From assembly GCA_910589415.1 (NCBI GenBank), contig OU342636.1, forward strand, positions 8,476,437 to 8,540,436: 64,000 nt of DNA. The letters run 5' to 3'. Shown here in pieces: positions 9,981 through 21,393 of the stretch (the first letter of the stretch is position 1; each line of letters opens with the position of its first letter). The stretch is from Malachius bipustulatus (taxonomy: Eukaryota; Arthropoda; Insecta; Coleoptera; Melyridae). The notes under the pieces are model-generated. The model made no database searches, was not told where the DNA came from, and saw only the letters and a list, made by a program, of their open reading frames with translations. The position numbers and the translations under genes were made by a program.

Positions 9981-10329
9981 TTAATGAAATACCATTCGCA
10001 GAGCTCCATACGTATGGTAGGCATTTATTTTCGAAGGTGTGCCACTTCTTCCAGGTTGAATTCAGAAGCGACTGAATGACTGATCTACTATTCAGCCACG
10101 CATCCTTTTAGCCTGGATTCCCGCCGTAGGATTTAGGTTTTTAAAGGTTGTCTCCTTTTGGTCCAGGCGGTAAAGCCTAGACTCCCGTATTCCTCTGTTC
10201 GCGAGATATAACCTCGACAACAGAGTTTTATGGTCTTTCGGATGTTCTCCGGCATCGTTATAACCCCTGTGCAGACCTTTTAGCGGGACTCTACTGTATT
10301 TCTTATTTTCTGCATAGCTTTTTTGTCAT
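9981..10329. other. Probable LINE 5' region, no ORF recognised
   Basis: Moderately GC-balanced sequence upstream (on the minus strand) of the LINE ORF1. It may be that LINE's 5' untranslated region, but I see no motif that proves it. Confidence 0.35.
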
Positions 10330-11020
10330 TGAAATAATAAAAAAAATTTTTTGTAGGCTTACATAAGTCGTCGAGAGCTATCCATCTGACATTACAAACA
10401 TTTTCCAAGCCAACTAGATCCCAGGGTTTTCATAGTCAACTTCAATTTTTGTTTTTCTAGTACTCGCCATATTACTTTTTTATGTCGTTTGGTATAAAAA
10501 AATCATGAAAACCAAAAATTAATATTCAGAAAAAAATTCAAAAATTTTATTTAAAGAAAAAACATTTTATTACCGAATTATGTCATTGAAGTTATATTAC
10601 TTGCCTTATGTTTTTTTTTTATTTTATTTCAAGTATGATCAGTATAAAAAAAATAATGAAATTTTTTAGATTTTTTTCTGAATGTTGATAATTTTTGGTT
10701 TCCAATATTTTTTTATGGCGACCATAAGAAAAACAAAAGTTGGCTATGAAAACTCTGGGATCTGGTCAGCTTTGAAATTTTTTTAAATGTCACAGGAAGT
10801 CTTAACGACTTATGTAAGCCTACAAATTTTTTTTAATTAATTTCCAAGAATAAGAAAGGTGGCAAAAATAAGAAAACTCGATTTTTCAGTTTTTCAGGAT
10901 ATTTCAGGAGCAGTCACAGATATCTTGTATGTTTTGATGGATTCGAGATGGCCACAAAATAGGGTGTTTTTTTCTAATTTAACCGACCCTTAATCTCTTA
11001 GCGTTTACGAGATACCCATA

Positions 11021-12834
11021 CAGTGGCGGCTCAGTGGGTAACGAAAATGGGAGTGCACATTACATTTTTGAAATAAAACACCCTCCTGTTACTTTTTATA
11101 ATTTTAACCACTTTGTTTATAATTTTCACAAACACATTTTTTAATAAGTTTTTATTGTCAAAATAAAAATTTTCTTTATTTTCAAATGCAAGTTTTATAT
11201 TGAAACTGAAGACGTCTGTCCTTTTTTGAAATGAATTCTTCAATAACCAATTCGTTAAAATTTTCAATATCTTGAATCATTTCCTTTTCAATTGACAACA
11301 TTGCGAGAGCAGTTAGTCTATTCTGGCTCATCGTACTCCTAAGAAATGTTTTATCCTCTTCAGTGTTGAGAAACATCTTTCTGTTTCTGCAGTCGTCATT
11401 GGCATTAATATCTAAAAATTTTAAGGTGCGAATTGCTGTCTCTAAATGTTGATTTGGAAAATTCGAGGAATATATTTCAAATTTTTCCACTGAAAATAAA
11501 TTAGCTATCTCCAGATGATCTGTGAACGAAAATCTTCTATTTATTTCTGATATGATCGGAAGTATTCTTATAACTCCAAAATCTCTCAACGGGAGAACCA
11601 TTTTTCAAAGTGTATCGCAATACTATAATCATTTGGAAAATATTTGAAATGTCACTTGTTTCATCACTCATAACAGACACGAATTTTGAATCAGCAATTT
11701 CTTTCTTGATATGTGCCTGACACACAGAAAGCATACAATCCAATAAATCATTTTGGATATCTTTTGAAGTACCTTTAAATACAGTAGCCTGCTGCAAATG
11801 TTCCTTGAGAGGTAAATCCAATTCGGCGGAAAAATTTATGGGACCTTTAAATATACCAGGATTCGAAGAATTTTCCCCCTCATCATGGCCACGCAGAGCA
11901 AGTTTAAAAGCACCACAAAATTTGATACAGTCAATAATCTTACATAAGACGTACCTGTTCTTTTTTACTTGCTCATTGTGTTTTTCAACACTCGCTCTAT
12001 ATGCACTATTTAACTGTTGTCTAATGTCTTGTTTACCTAACAAATTAAATCCTAATTTACAAGATATGTGATGTGTGTCTTTGAAGTTTGAACATTGGTG
12101 TTTTTTAATTTTTTCTGATAAATGAATGTCTTTGACACCTGATTTGGTCCATTCTATTGCTTCATCACCAGCAAATAACAAACAAGAAAAACAGTAAAGA
12201 CTATTACTAATATCACAACCACATAACTCCCTTATAATCACGAGTTTTGCACTTTGTTATATTTGTTATTATCAAATTTGGTTTGGGACGACCCGCCTTT
12301 TTAATTTTAATTTTTTCTTCTGATGATAAGGAAGAAAAATTTATTGTTTTCAAGTATTCCACACTAATATTGATCGGAACTGCCGTCATATCTAACGATG
12401 ATTTTTTATGAAAGCAATAAAACGTCCGCGCTACTATAGGATTTACCCGCTCGAACTTTTCCTTATAAATCCCAGCGTGAAATTGACTGTGCACGGATAG
12501 CTTGTGCACATAGGTCAGCTTAAGAAATCAGTCACTCGCGAGTCAGAGGAGGCGGAAGGAAACGGCTTCGCACTGTCCAGACGGACCGAGTTCCATGTGC
12601 ACTGCACGTGAGGCCTGTCCATAGGAAACCGGTCGAAGAGCCGGAACTGCTGGATTCATATTTATTTTATCGTTTTATGACATCAGATTCATCAAAACGG
12701 GCCGGACTGATGCAGTTAAATTAAATATTTTTATATCTTTCAACAGGATATGTTTAGAGAAAACTTTTAAGACATTTTTATTTTTTTATTGGGGGTGCAC
12801 GTGCACATGTACACTTATTGAAGAACCGCCACTG
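11021..12834 (-). mobile_element. hAT transposon (DUF4371/ZMYM1-like), 8 bp TSD
   Basis: The left terminus CAGTGGCGGCTC and the right terminus GAACCGCCACTG are inverted repeats. An exact 8 bp direct duplication, TACCCATA, flanks the element (11013-11020 and 12835-12842), as expected for hAT elements. It is 1814 bp long and carries a decayed, internally deleted transposase on the minus strand. Confidence 0.93.
11182..12509 (-). pseudogene. hAT transposase, TTF zinc finger + DUF4371, internally deleted
   Basis: The product resembles the ZMYM1/DUF4371 branch of hAT transposases. From 12509 down, the N-terminus is followed by a TTF-type zinc finger (YCFSCLLF, about 12190). A DUF4371-like region follows, with FVSVMSDETSDISN at about 11690-11650 holding a catalytic-type Asp. 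The dimerisation end is LRSTMSQNRLTALAMLSIEK at about 11340-11280. The frame changes near 12240 and near 11600. The large helical middle of the catalytic domain is missing between SPVERFW and the C-terminal part. It cannot encode an active enzyme as read. Confidence 0.85.
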
Positions 12835-12862
12835 TACCCATAGTGAGCTCTGAAACACCCTG

Positions 12863-13071
12863 TATAATAATTCGATAATTTGCTTGCTGTCTATTATTTA
12901 GATTAGTGCGACTCTGAACAAGGATAAAAACAATTTCCAAAATATAAAGTCAGTACAAAAAGATCACACTGTTTTAATAATAATTGTCCAGCTTGAAGTG
13001 ACCAATTACCCTTAATTGTATTCCAATAAGTTTTTGGGTAGTTACAAAAAAATTTAAATCCTTTTACTGTA
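12863..13071. other. No recognisable feature
   Basis: AT-rich spacer between two CAGGGTG-type elements; nothing recognised. Confidence 0.4.
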
Positions 13072-13606
13072 CCGGGTGTCCCAACACTAGTCTCCACCCC
13101 CTAAATCGAGCTTAATTTTAAAGATAAAAAATTGAAACTTTGAGGATTTGTGTACTTGATATAGGACCACGGAATGGCATAATTAGACGGCTAGCCCAGC
13201 AAGAGCCGTCCTTCTATTTATTTGGGCCTTATTTACTTTGTCATAAAACTTATTGCACCTACCGTTTTCAGATTATATTGATTATATTGTTCAGATTATA
13301 TTGTCTACCTGTCATTGCTATATAATTATATTTTATTTAATTAAAGCCTTATAATTAGTTTTTTCACATTTCTTTCAAGCGATATTGATTTTATTAATCA
13401 ATTTCTACGTATGTATTGAAAAAAAAATGAATTTTTTTTTTCGACAATTTATTTTATCGCTGGCGCCCGAACTAATTTTTTTTTAATGAAACTGATTATG
13501 CCATTCCGTGGTCCTATATCAAGTACACAAATCCTCAAAGTTTCAATTTTTTATCTTTAAAATTAAGCTCTATTTAGGGGGTGGACACTAGTGTTGGGAC
13601 ACCCTG
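13072..13606. mobile_element. CCGGGTGTCCC/GGGACACCCTG element with 115 bp TIRs
   Basis: TA-flanked element of 535 bp. The left arm 13072-13185 (containing GGATTTGTGTACTTGATATA) is inverted at 13492-13606. The interior is AT-rich and non-coding. It belongs to the CAGGGTG group by termini and TA duplication. Confidence 0.8.
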
Positions 13607-14137
13607 TACAATGCTTTTAAATAACCATGTTGCAAGTAATTTTTCTGAAAATTTTCCCGGGGAGACCCCCGAACTCCCCTTTCTGCCTGGGCGGTTCTCT
13701 ATACCCCCAAACCCCCAGGTCAGGTTGAAACCTATCGCGAATCACTATGATTAAACGATCAGATATAATAGCAGCATCATCTAAAATATATGTAAATGTT
13801 TGATAAATTTCCATTTCTAAAGCATATGTCGGCCCTTCCTAACATTAAAATCTAGCTAGCAGCGGCCCTGTGAGCCTATTTTTTCATGTGTTTCTCTGTA
13901 ATAAAAAACTGATGCGAGTCAAGGGCAGGTTGAAAGTTGAAGCCTGGGCCGGAAAATCTTTTCCAATTCGGGTCTGCTAGTTTCATCTTTTTTTCACCAC
14001 CTATATCAGCACTAAATCACGTAAAACTAGACAGTGCATAAACTACAATAATTATTGCACCTTCATTGAAATTGTTTTTATTTTAATTAATTGAAAAATA
14101 TAAAACTGGATATTTTATTGTTCCTTCTTTGTTAAAG
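13607..14137. other. Presumed last intron of carboxypeptidase gene
   Basis: No further coding exon of the carboxypeptidase was recognised here. The sequence ends in the pyrimidine-rich acceptor TTCCTTCTTTGTTAAAG just before 14138. Confidence 0.4.
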
Positions 14138-14380
14138 GCAATGAAAGCGCAGTCCGGTGGTCATTATACAGTAGGAGGAGCAGCAAATCTGCTTTATCCA
14201 GCAGCAGGAGGGTCGGACGATTGGGCTAAAGGAGCCATGAAAATCAAATACGCCTACACGATCGAACTGAGAGACAACGGCCGTTATGGATTTGTCTTGC
14301 CTTCAAAATTCATCATTCCTACAGCCAAGGAGGCCTACGCTGCCACAGAGTATATTGCAAGCGTGGCTGCTGCTTCATAA
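14138..14380 (+). CDS. Zinc carboxypeptidase (M14), last exon
   Basis: This encodes the C-terminal 80 residues of a metallocarboxypeptidase of the A/B type, a secreted enzyme that removes C-terminal amino acids from peptides. The exon starts in phase 0 after the acceptor TTGTTAAAG. It carries LLYPAAGGSDDW, whose Tyr corresponds to the substrate-gating Tyr248 of bovine CPA. It also carries TIELRDNGRYGF, whose Glu corresponds to catalytic Glu270, followed by VLPSKFIIPTAKE, a typical C-terminus. The stop TAA is at 14378. The zinc-binding HxxE and His exons are not visible upstream in the window. They may lie beyond the left edge, or this may be an isolated exon. The sequence is intact and looks functional. 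Confidence 0.88.
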   Translation, partial: AMKAQSGGHYTVGGAANLLYPAAGGSDDWAKGAMKIKYAYTIELRDNGRYGFVLPSKFIIPTAKEAYAATEYIASVAAAS

Positions 14381-15438
14381 GGATAATAACAGTGACTGCC
14401 GACCAAAGTCATAATACAATAGAATAAGAGATAAATGTGAGAGTTACTCTCTGAAAATTATTATTATTATTGTAAACTAGGTATTTATTTATTTATTTAT
14501 TAAACCATTCATAAAATAAAATAGATAAAAAATAATAAAAGACATTCATTGTATTATTATTTATTTTCCTCCATGGTGTTGGCAGAGTCCAAAATAACTT
14601 AATTTTACGAGTATTACTCAATTCAGGTCAGGTACATTTTTTTTTTATTAAGTCAGTCATGCTTGTAAGCAGATGTTATAAATTCATCCATGGGTAGTTT
14701 GAGACCAATTTTTTCTAATAAAAAAAAAACGGGTTTAGAGGCCAAATTAGATAAATTTGACACATTTTTTTTGCAGATTTTCCTTGTCAAAAAATCAAAT
14801 TTTCTATTTTAGTTATTCGAATACATGGTATACAAAAAGGCCATCTTTTGATAGCTTTCCGGGGCAGTAAGGAAAAAATCTGTTATTTGTGATCAGCGGG
14901 AGAGGTGAGTATTTTGGTTGGTTTTTAGTAGGTTAGAGTAAAGGAGGAGTGGAGAGAAGAGCAGAAACATATTAGCTGAAAGAAGAAGGGAGAAAGCTGG
15001 TTTGATTTTTTATAAAAAATTTCTCAGCATTGTCTCTGTGACATTTTCGGTTTTCATACAACCGCCAAAAACGTATTTTTCGTTAAATTTTTTTTGATTT
15101 TTTAAGGATCACGACTAAAGGTCTGAATATTTTTACATTTGTGACAGCGACATCTTTCAGGGGTTAATTTCTTTTATTTTAAATTTCACAAAAATGAAAA
15201 GCAACAACAATTAGAAGAAAAATTGTGGTGGACTTTGATGCTTTATTATTAGCAGGAGTAAATGGGGTAGAATAAAGTAAAAACTTGTGGTTCATAAATG
15301 GAGATGCTATGTTTTTTATGTAACGAAATTCTTATAGTACTGGTACTGGATATGTTGTGAGCATGTATTGTGTAGTATTATTAAATTAAAAAATTTAATT
15401 AATTTTTTCGAGACGGAAGTCAAAACAAGAGTGTTTAT
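14381..15438. other. AT-rich 3' flank, no gene
   Basis: This holds the presumed 3' UTR of the carboxypeptidase (ATAAAATAAAATAG and similar polyadenylation-like sequences near 14510) and then AT-rich sequence with simple runs. No ORF or recognisable repeat. Confidence 0.45.
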
Positions 15439-17440
15439 ACAGGGTGTTTTTAAGGTGATACTTTTATAATGGTGATAATTTTATAAATATAAAAATAGAT
15501 GCCTTTGGAAGTTTAAAAAAATTAAAGTCCAGCCCTGTGGCTGCCAAACTAACTTTGTTTCGAACTATTTTTTTTTAAACTGATTTCAATAAACAATAAA
15601 AAAATAAAAAACGCAATATGTACATAAGGTTACCTAGAAAACAAACCCAAAATAACAAGAAATAAAATGAAAATAAAAAGGGCTACAAAATTCAATTAAA
15701 TTACACCCATAATACCTATTGTACTCCAAATCATATATTTTTTTCATGTATACTTCATTTAATAACTAGGAGGAGTAAATTTAAATATCCCGCCAAAAAA
15801 AGATGCTTCTCATTGGTCAATTCACAGGCAAAATTACACTCAGCAAAACTTGTACAGGAAATTGAATTTATGCAACGCTCAACACTACATATACGCTTGT
15901 TTTTTTATTGTTATGTCATTATTGTTTACAATGTCAGCGTCGAATGTGACACATCAGTTTTATAATCAGTTATTTCCAAAACCCTATAAGTTGTTCTAAA
16001 TAAGTTCTTTAAAAGCTATTTCAAAACCAAATAAGTTCTTTTTGAAGCCCATTCAGTTCTTTTTAGAGAACAGACATCCTTTTCAGAATTTTGAAATTAT
16101 TTTTGGCTTTCCATTTTCATCCTGCAAACGGTTTCAAGTGTCATTTATGGATATCCTACATCAAGTACAAGTGAGAGGATGTCTCCTCCAAAGAAACGGG
16201 AAGAAAAGAGTGTCACCTACAAGATTTTGGAAAAACTACTCTATATGCGTACTTCACCAATAATTGAAGAACATATATTCCAATCGAACAAGGTGCGGAT
16301 TTAGACCAAACAGGGACTGCTGTATGTGATAAAGTTAGTTTCAACAACACACTTTGAATCTGGTTCTACAAAAACTGAAAAATGCTGTTTATAATACTGT
16401 TTGAAAAAATTGACTTATCCACAAATTATATATTATTAAATGTAAAATAAAAACTTTATCTACGATGTTATGTGTTATATAATACATACATAAAATATAT
16501 TTATATGTTACATTAAATTTGTCACATAAGTATTGCCTAAAATAAAGTACTTTCAATCAATTTAATATGAATGTTAATAATTATTATCCTTAATATTCTT
16601 CGAAATATCTATAAATTATTCAATTTCATTCTATTTATAATCAGAAAATCATTCAGCACTATAATACTGATATATTATGCAAATCACAAAGATTTGTGAT
16701 ACTGCTGTAGAGTTCTCTCCTGAAAAGTAGACTTCCTACACCGAAAACAAGTCCTATCTTCCTTATTAATAATTATTGTTTCAATTCAAATTTGCCGTCA
16801 AAAAAAATCTGGTGATTTAATCTGGTGACTTTTAGTGGTGTAAATGATACTTTGCAGTTTACTCCTCCTAGTTATTAAATGAGATATAGGTACATGGAAT
16901 TTTCATGGCTATTTAAATTTATTATCATGTGAATCCAATTTAGAGAAATTATCTTTACTTGTACCGTTGTTTGAAAGACTAGGGAAGATACGCAATCTAA
17001 TGTAAAAAATTTGGATGACCGGCCGCTCTAGCTACCCCTTTCCCCTTTATCCACATATCGGTTCATATGAATGTGCTTCCACATCCGCACAGCGTGGTTA
17101 AATTATAGAACTATAATAAAAGAGGGTTTTTATAACTGGTATACTAGGTGGAAGAAATATTTGAACTCCCGGAGGCTATGTACTTACCGGCACAAAGAGG
17201 ATTAAAGCCTAACATCATAAAGACATTATTGCAAGCAATAAAGCTATAAGACATTTTTCTGCAGGGTAGTATTCCAACAATATTCATTTTATCTTCAGGA
17301 AAAAATGTGCTTTTAAATGTCCTTGAAATGCCTTTACAGCTTACTACCTAATGTTCGTTTGATGAAAGTAAGTCGCTTCAAGTCAAGTTAGCTTAGTACA
17401 AAGTTGCTTATTTTACCCACTCTACGAGATGCTAATAAAG
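15439..17440. repeat. Decayed repeat with CAGGGTGTTTTTAAGG end, split by 1.1 kb element
   Basis: It begins with CAGGGTGTTTTTAAGGTGA at 15439. Segments at 15480-15545 (AAAGTCCAGCCCTGTGG) and 16965-17005 (AGACTAGGGAAGATACGC) recur inverted together at 23335-23470, and the first recurs at 44940-45010. They therefore belong to one dispersed element, interrupted here by the insertion at 15751-16886. No coding region was seen. Confidence 0.5.
15751..16886 (+). mobile_element. 1.1 kb TA-flanked DNA element, copy A
   Basis: Termini read ..ATTTAATAACTAGGAGGAGT.. at the left and the inverse at the right, with TA on both sides (15749-15750 and 16887-16888). The interior of about 1.07 kb is AT-rich, with no transposase; the 73-residue ORF at 16042 has no recognisable domain. 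A close copy in opposite orientation is at 17559-18672. Confidence 0.85.
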
Positions 17441-17558
17441 TGTGAATTGCAGAAATTGGTATATTTTTGTTAAAACACTAATTAAACCGCTGAAGCAATT
17501 TTGATGAATAAATTGATAGCACAGTATGTAGCAGCATTACGTCAATTAACGACCACTA

Positions 17559-18672
17559 TATCTCATTTAATAACTAGGAGGAGTAAACTGCAAAGCATCA
17601 TTTACACCACTAAAAGTCACCAGATTTTTTTTGGCGGCAAATTTGAATTGAAACAATAATTATTAATAAGGAAGATAGGACTTGTTTTCGGTGTAGGAAG
17701 TCTACTTTTCAGGAGAGACTCTACAGCAGTATCACAAATCATTGTGATTTGCATAATATATCAGTATTATAGTGCTGAATGATTTTCTGAATATAAATAG
17801 AATGAAATTGAATAATTTATAGATATCGAAGAATATTAAGGATAATAATTCATATTAAATTGATTGAAAGTACTTTATTTTAGGCAATACTTATGTGACA
17901 AATTTAATGTAACATATAAATAATATATTTTATGTATGTATTATATGACACATAACATCGTAGATAAAGTTTTTATTTTACATTTAATAATATATAATTT
18001 GTGGATAATTCAATTTTTTCAAACGGTATTATAAACAGCATTTTTCAGTTTTTGTAGGACCAGATTCAAAGTGTGTTGTTGAAACTAACTTTATCACATA
18101 CAGCAGTCCCTGTTTGGCCTAAATCCGCACCATGTTCGATTGGAATAAGTTCTTCAATTATTGGTGAAGTACGCAATAGAGTAGTTTTTCCAAAATCTTG
18201 TAGGTGACACTCTTTTCTTCCCGTTTCTTTGGAGGAGACATCCTCTCACTTGTACTTGATGTAGGATTATCCATAATGGCACTTGAAACCGTTTGCAGGA
18301 TGAAAATGGAAAGCCAAAAAAATAATTTCAAAATTCTGAAAAGGATGTCTGTTCTCTAAAAAGAACTGAATGGGCTTCAAAAAGAACTTATTTGGTTTTG
18401 AAATAGCTTTTAAAGAACTTATTTAGAACAACTTATAGGGTTTTGGAAATAACTGATTATAAAACTGATGTGTCACATTCGACGCTGACATTGTAAACAA
18501 TAATGACACAACAATAAAAAAAACAAGCGTATATGTAGTGTTGAGCGTTGCATAGATTCAATTTCCTGTACAAGTTTTGCTGGGTGTAATTTTGCCTATG
18601 AATTGACCAATGAGAAGCATCTTTTTTTGGCGGTTTATTTAAATTTACTCCTCCTAGTTATTAAATAAGGTA
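17559..18672 (-). mobile_element. 1.1 kb TA-flanked DNA element, copy B (inverted)
   Basis: Inverse of copy A, with the same AATAACTAGGAGGAGTAAA termini. It is inserted in a gypsy gag. Removing it with one TA restores the gag reading frame (ALRQLTTT-SDFKCPAGNCG), which proves the borders and the TA duplication. Confidence 0.92.
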
Positions 18673-18674
18673 TA

Positions 18675-19329
18675 GTGATTTCAAATGCCCAGCAGGGAAT
18701 TGCGGTATCTCGATTGCAAATGTTTTCTTGCGAGCACAGTTCATCCGAGGTTTACCCGACTCACACATGAGAGAAAAGTTGCTTCAGATAACTGATCTTA
18801 CATTTGAGAAAGCAGTAGAAGTTGCCACATCTATAGAAGCATCTCGAATAGGTAATCAGGTGATTGCAGGATCAGCTGTAAATAAAATACAACATCAAAA
18901 TAAAATAAGCCGTAAGCACGTCACTTCAATAAAAGCAATGGCAATATGCAACCTCACTTTAACCGTCAATCAGGTGACTCGAGAAATAATCAGCATTCAC
19001 GGTCAATGAACTCAGCTTCCCGTCCTTATAACAATAGACGTTCGCATGTGAATTATCGTGAACTGAGACTTGAAGGATTATGTTTGAGATGTGCACTCAA
19101 GTCTGTACTAAAATGTAACCTTTGTAATAAAGTAGGTCACGTACCTAAAATTTGTATAACAAGCCTCACCAAAGCACGTAGTAATAGACTGTCTCCTAAT
19201 ATTAGACAATTAGAAGCTTCTACCATGGATAACAATTATTATCAACAAGAGCAAGAAGTGAACTTCAATGTGAACAAGATAATCTATATCAGAAATAGAC
19301 TGCCTCATCTGATTCCAATAAATTTATAG
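18675..19329 (+). pseudogene. Gypsy Gag C-terminal part with zinc knuckle
   Basis: Gag would form the particle that packages element RNA. The capsid-like segment FIRGLPDSHMREKLLQ lies at about 18735 and continues upstream of the copy B insertion as IAQYVAALRQLTTT (17515-17556). A CCHC-type knuckle CNLCNKVGHVPKIC follows at about 19120-19160 in a different frame. There are at least two frame changes, so no continuous Gag remains. Confidence 0.8.
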
Positions 19330-19339
19330 TACCAATTAA

Positions 19340-19778
19340 AATCGACTCAAAAGTAATAAACTTCGAAGTGGACACCGGAAGCCCTGTAACCTTGATTAAT
19401 TCAGATGACTTTTCACGGTTGAATATTCATCAACCCCTACAGAAGACAAATGTTGTATTTCGTGGATACACCAACGAAACTTTCACACCGCTAGGAATGA
19501 TACAAGTGCCAGTAACCTATGGGCAGCACAGTTCAATAGAGGATTTATATGTGGTACCCGAACCATATGAAGCCATTGTAGGAAGAGTTTGGCTAAGACA
19601 CCTTGATATTGTAAACATTAAACAAGGTCAGTTCAGACCAGCGTCTCACATAGCTCAAGTAGGACTGTCGTCACTCGAAGAGTTGAAACAAAGTGTGTTC
19701 AACACATATGCAGACGTATTCAAAGAGAAAATTGGATGCGTACCAAACTTGAAGTCTATCCCAGACTCAAAAATGTAG
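19340..19778 (+). pseudogene. Gypsy aspartic protease
   Basis: A retroviral-type aspartic protease domain that would mature the polyprotein. The active-site motif VDTGSPVTLI is intact at about 19370, followed by a VGRVWLRHLD segment characteristic of the C-terminal part of the domain. The frame closes at about 19778, and coding shifts to the reverse transcriptase frame. Confidence 0.85.
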
Positions 19779-20591
19779 ATACTCCTCCTGTTTTTCTCAA
19801 GCCTCGACAAATTTCATATTCTCTGCAGTCAAAAGTTGATTCAGAGCTAGGATTGTTAGAGAAAGAGGGAATTATAGAAAAGGTTGATTATTCCGAATGG
19901 GGTTCTCCTTTAGTGTGTGTACCGAAAGCTGATGGAAATGTAAGGCTTTGTGTCGACTACAAAGCAACAATCAATCCATATTTGCAAGACGCAAGGTATC
20001 CTATACCACTTATTAATGATGTTTTAAATAACCTTCGAGGTAGCAAGATTTTTTGTATCCTGGACATACATAGAGCATATCAGCACTTAGCAGTGGATGA
20101 AGAAAGCGAGAAGTTGCAAGCTATCTCTACACACAAAGGTACCTATCGATTGAAACGACTTGAGTTTGGTGTCAAGACATCTCCCAATGAATTTCACAAA
20201 TTCATTGATACAACACTACTAGGACTCGAGGGAGTCACCGCTTATTTCAACGATATTGTTGTGCATGCAGACTCTTTAAAAGAATAGACTCATTAAATGC
20301 CTCGACCTATTAAGAAAATTGGATTTGCACCTCAACAAAAATAAATGTAAATTATTCACCAACGAAATAAAATATCTTGGATATGTTGTCAACGCAGAAG
20401 GAATTTTAAAGTCACCAGACAAGGTAGAAGCAATAGTTAAAGCTCCTAGCCCGAAGAACATTTCAGACGTACGCTCGCTTATAGGACGTCTCATATTATT
20501 CCAAGTTTCTACCCAATATAACAGAAGTAATACATCCTATCTGCCAATTATTAAGAAGAAATCAACCTTTCAAGTGGACGAAAGCCTGTAA
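19736..20591 (+). pseudogene. Gypsy reverse transcriptase with altered active site
   Basis: The RT domain runs from LEKEGIIEKVDYSEWGSP through LCVDYKATINPYLQDARYPIP to the catalytic box at about 20250. The box reads YFNDIVV where gypsy elements normally have YxDD, so the first catalytic Asp is Asn. A stop follows at 20285 and the thumb region (YLGYVVNAEGI) continues from 20319 in another frame. Both changes would abolish activity. Confidence 0.88.
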
Positions 20592-21393
20592 AGAATCATT
20601 TGCAGAAATAAAGAAGCAAATTTCGAGCGACACTACTGTTCTGATAAAATTTGATCCGAACTTGCCAATAATTTTAGCCACAGATGCAAGCCCTGTAGGA
20701 ATTTCTGCAGTTTTATCGCACATGGTAAATGGTGAAGAAAGACCCATTATGTTTGCGTCACGATCACTTTCCAGCAGTGAACGGAAGTATTCTCAGTTAG
20801 ACAGAGAAGCTACAGCCATATATTGGGCATTCCAGAAATTCTTTATTTACGTATATGGGAGAAAGTTTACATTAATAACAGATAATAAACCATTATCGCA
20901 TATTTTTGATAGCCACAGACGCCTTCCAACAATCACAGCATCACGCTTGATACGATATGCCATGTTTCTCAGCGGTTTTGACTACGAAATTCAACATAGA
21001 AAATCAGCCGAACATGCCAATGCTGATTACTTGTCACGTGCTCCTTTAGAAGAAAGCCATCCACCAGAAATAGAAGATGAAGATTATAAAATTTATAATG
21101 TTATTGTAGCTAACATCAGCACAGACGCAGTCACATTCAAGACAATACAAGAAGAAACCGAGCAGGACGAGGACCTTGGGATACTGAAAAGAGATCTTTT
21201 ATCCGGCAAAAATGTCTCGCCCGAATCCAACCTGCACGATGGTGTCATTTTCAGAGGCACGAGAGTTTTTATTCCAAAAAAAGCTACAGCAGTTCATACT
21301 CACCGAACTACACTCTACTCATCAGGGTGTTGTGAAAATGAAGGCCCTTGCTCGTCGATATTGCTATTGGAAAAACATCGACAAAGACATTGA
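20592..21393 (+). pseudogene. Gypsy RNase H
   Basis: The RNase H domain degrades the RNA strand during reverse transcription. ILATDASPVGISAVLS, LDREATAIYW and LITDNKPL give the three acidic residues in order. The frame is open from about 20600 to the chromatin-like linker NADYLSRAP (about 21020) and to 21393, overlapping the integrase frame. Confidence 0.87.

Larger units (their letters stand above)
10330..12862. mobile_element. CAGGGTG-type foldback element, left end truncated, split by hAT
   Basis: Inverted blocks TAGGCTTACATAAGTCG (10356) and CGACTTATGTAAGCCTA (about 10808) bracket an imperfect hairpin. The right end is GAAACACCCTG at 12862, followed by TA. The internal sequence (GTCGGTTAAA, TTAGCGTTTACGAGATA) matches the family at 41813-44920. 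The left CAGGGTG terminus was not found. The hAT at 11021-12834 sits in its right part. Confidence 0.6.

Noticed and set aside
12213..12509. Separate host gene for the zinc-finger protein on the minus strand
   Set aside because: It lies between hAT terminal repeats with an 8 bp target duplication and continues as a broken DUF4371 transposase.
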